Positions 6,963-6,989 of a DNA stretch of 6,989 bases are shown one piece after another. Where the stretch lies: assembly GCA_030430725.1 (NCBI GenBank), contig JAUIKP010000171.1, positions 1 to 6,989 of the forward strand, written 5' to 3'. The notes beneath the pieces were generated by a model, which had not been told where the DNA came from, did not search any database, and was given only the letters and a program-made list of their open reading frames with translations. This DNA comes from Nitrospiria bacterium. GTDB lineage: Bacteria; Nitrospirota; Nitrospiria; Nitrospirales; UBA8639. Made by a program: the position numbers and the translations under genes. Each line of letters opens with the position of its first letter. Position 1 is the stretch's first letter.

Positions 6963-6989
6963 GAAGTTATGTGAGCCATTTCAGACAGA

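Overview
The window reads as part of a bacterial chromosome rich in signal transduction. Every gene I can support lies on the minus strand. GC content looks close to half by eye, and intergenic gaps are moderate. The mix of GAF-type histidine kinases, a CHASE2-type class III nucleotide cyclase and an NtrC-like AAA+ regulator suits an environmental Gram-negative bacterium with many sensory proteins. A Nitrospira-like member of the Nitrospirota is my best guess. It rests on general gene style only, with no marker gene, so it is weak.

Layout in transcription order, from high to low coordinates. (1) 5619-6962: a soluble GAF-HisKA-HATPase histidine kinase. (2) 5052-5618: a 567-bp gap with no confidently known gene. 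It holds two very short overlapping reading frames (35 and 47 codons, joined by an ATGA stop/start overlap) and an A/T-tract-rich leader with a 12-bp palindrome just before the next gene. (3) 3756-5051: a second GAF histidine kinase, a clear paralogue of the first. (4) 1631-3601: a membrane CHASE2 adenylate/guanylate cyclase. (5) 1-1463: a GAF plus AAA+ NtrC-family regulator, cut by the window edge as its C-terminal DNA-binding region begins.

The cytoplasmic GAF domains of both kinases and of the regulator share the same motif series (GIAG, DV or DAK followed by D-x-R, T-R, GV-x-E-x-x-NK). The region may therefore be one signalling neighbourhood in which related input domains feed a kinase pair and a transcription factor, beside a cyclase that senses outside the cytoplasm. 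No receiver-domain protein is encoded in the window, so the kinases are orphans here. The gaps of 154 to 567 bp do not suggest a tightly packed operon.

Three points deserve attention. The regulator's sigma-54-contacting GAFTGA loop reads GTATDV. The cyclase has Asp where adenylate cyclases have the purine-selecting Lys. Both kinases have an ATG with no visible Shine-Dalgarno, followed at codon 6 by a GTG that has a good one. I saw no tRNA, rRNA, CRISPR, insertion sequence or convincing terminator.
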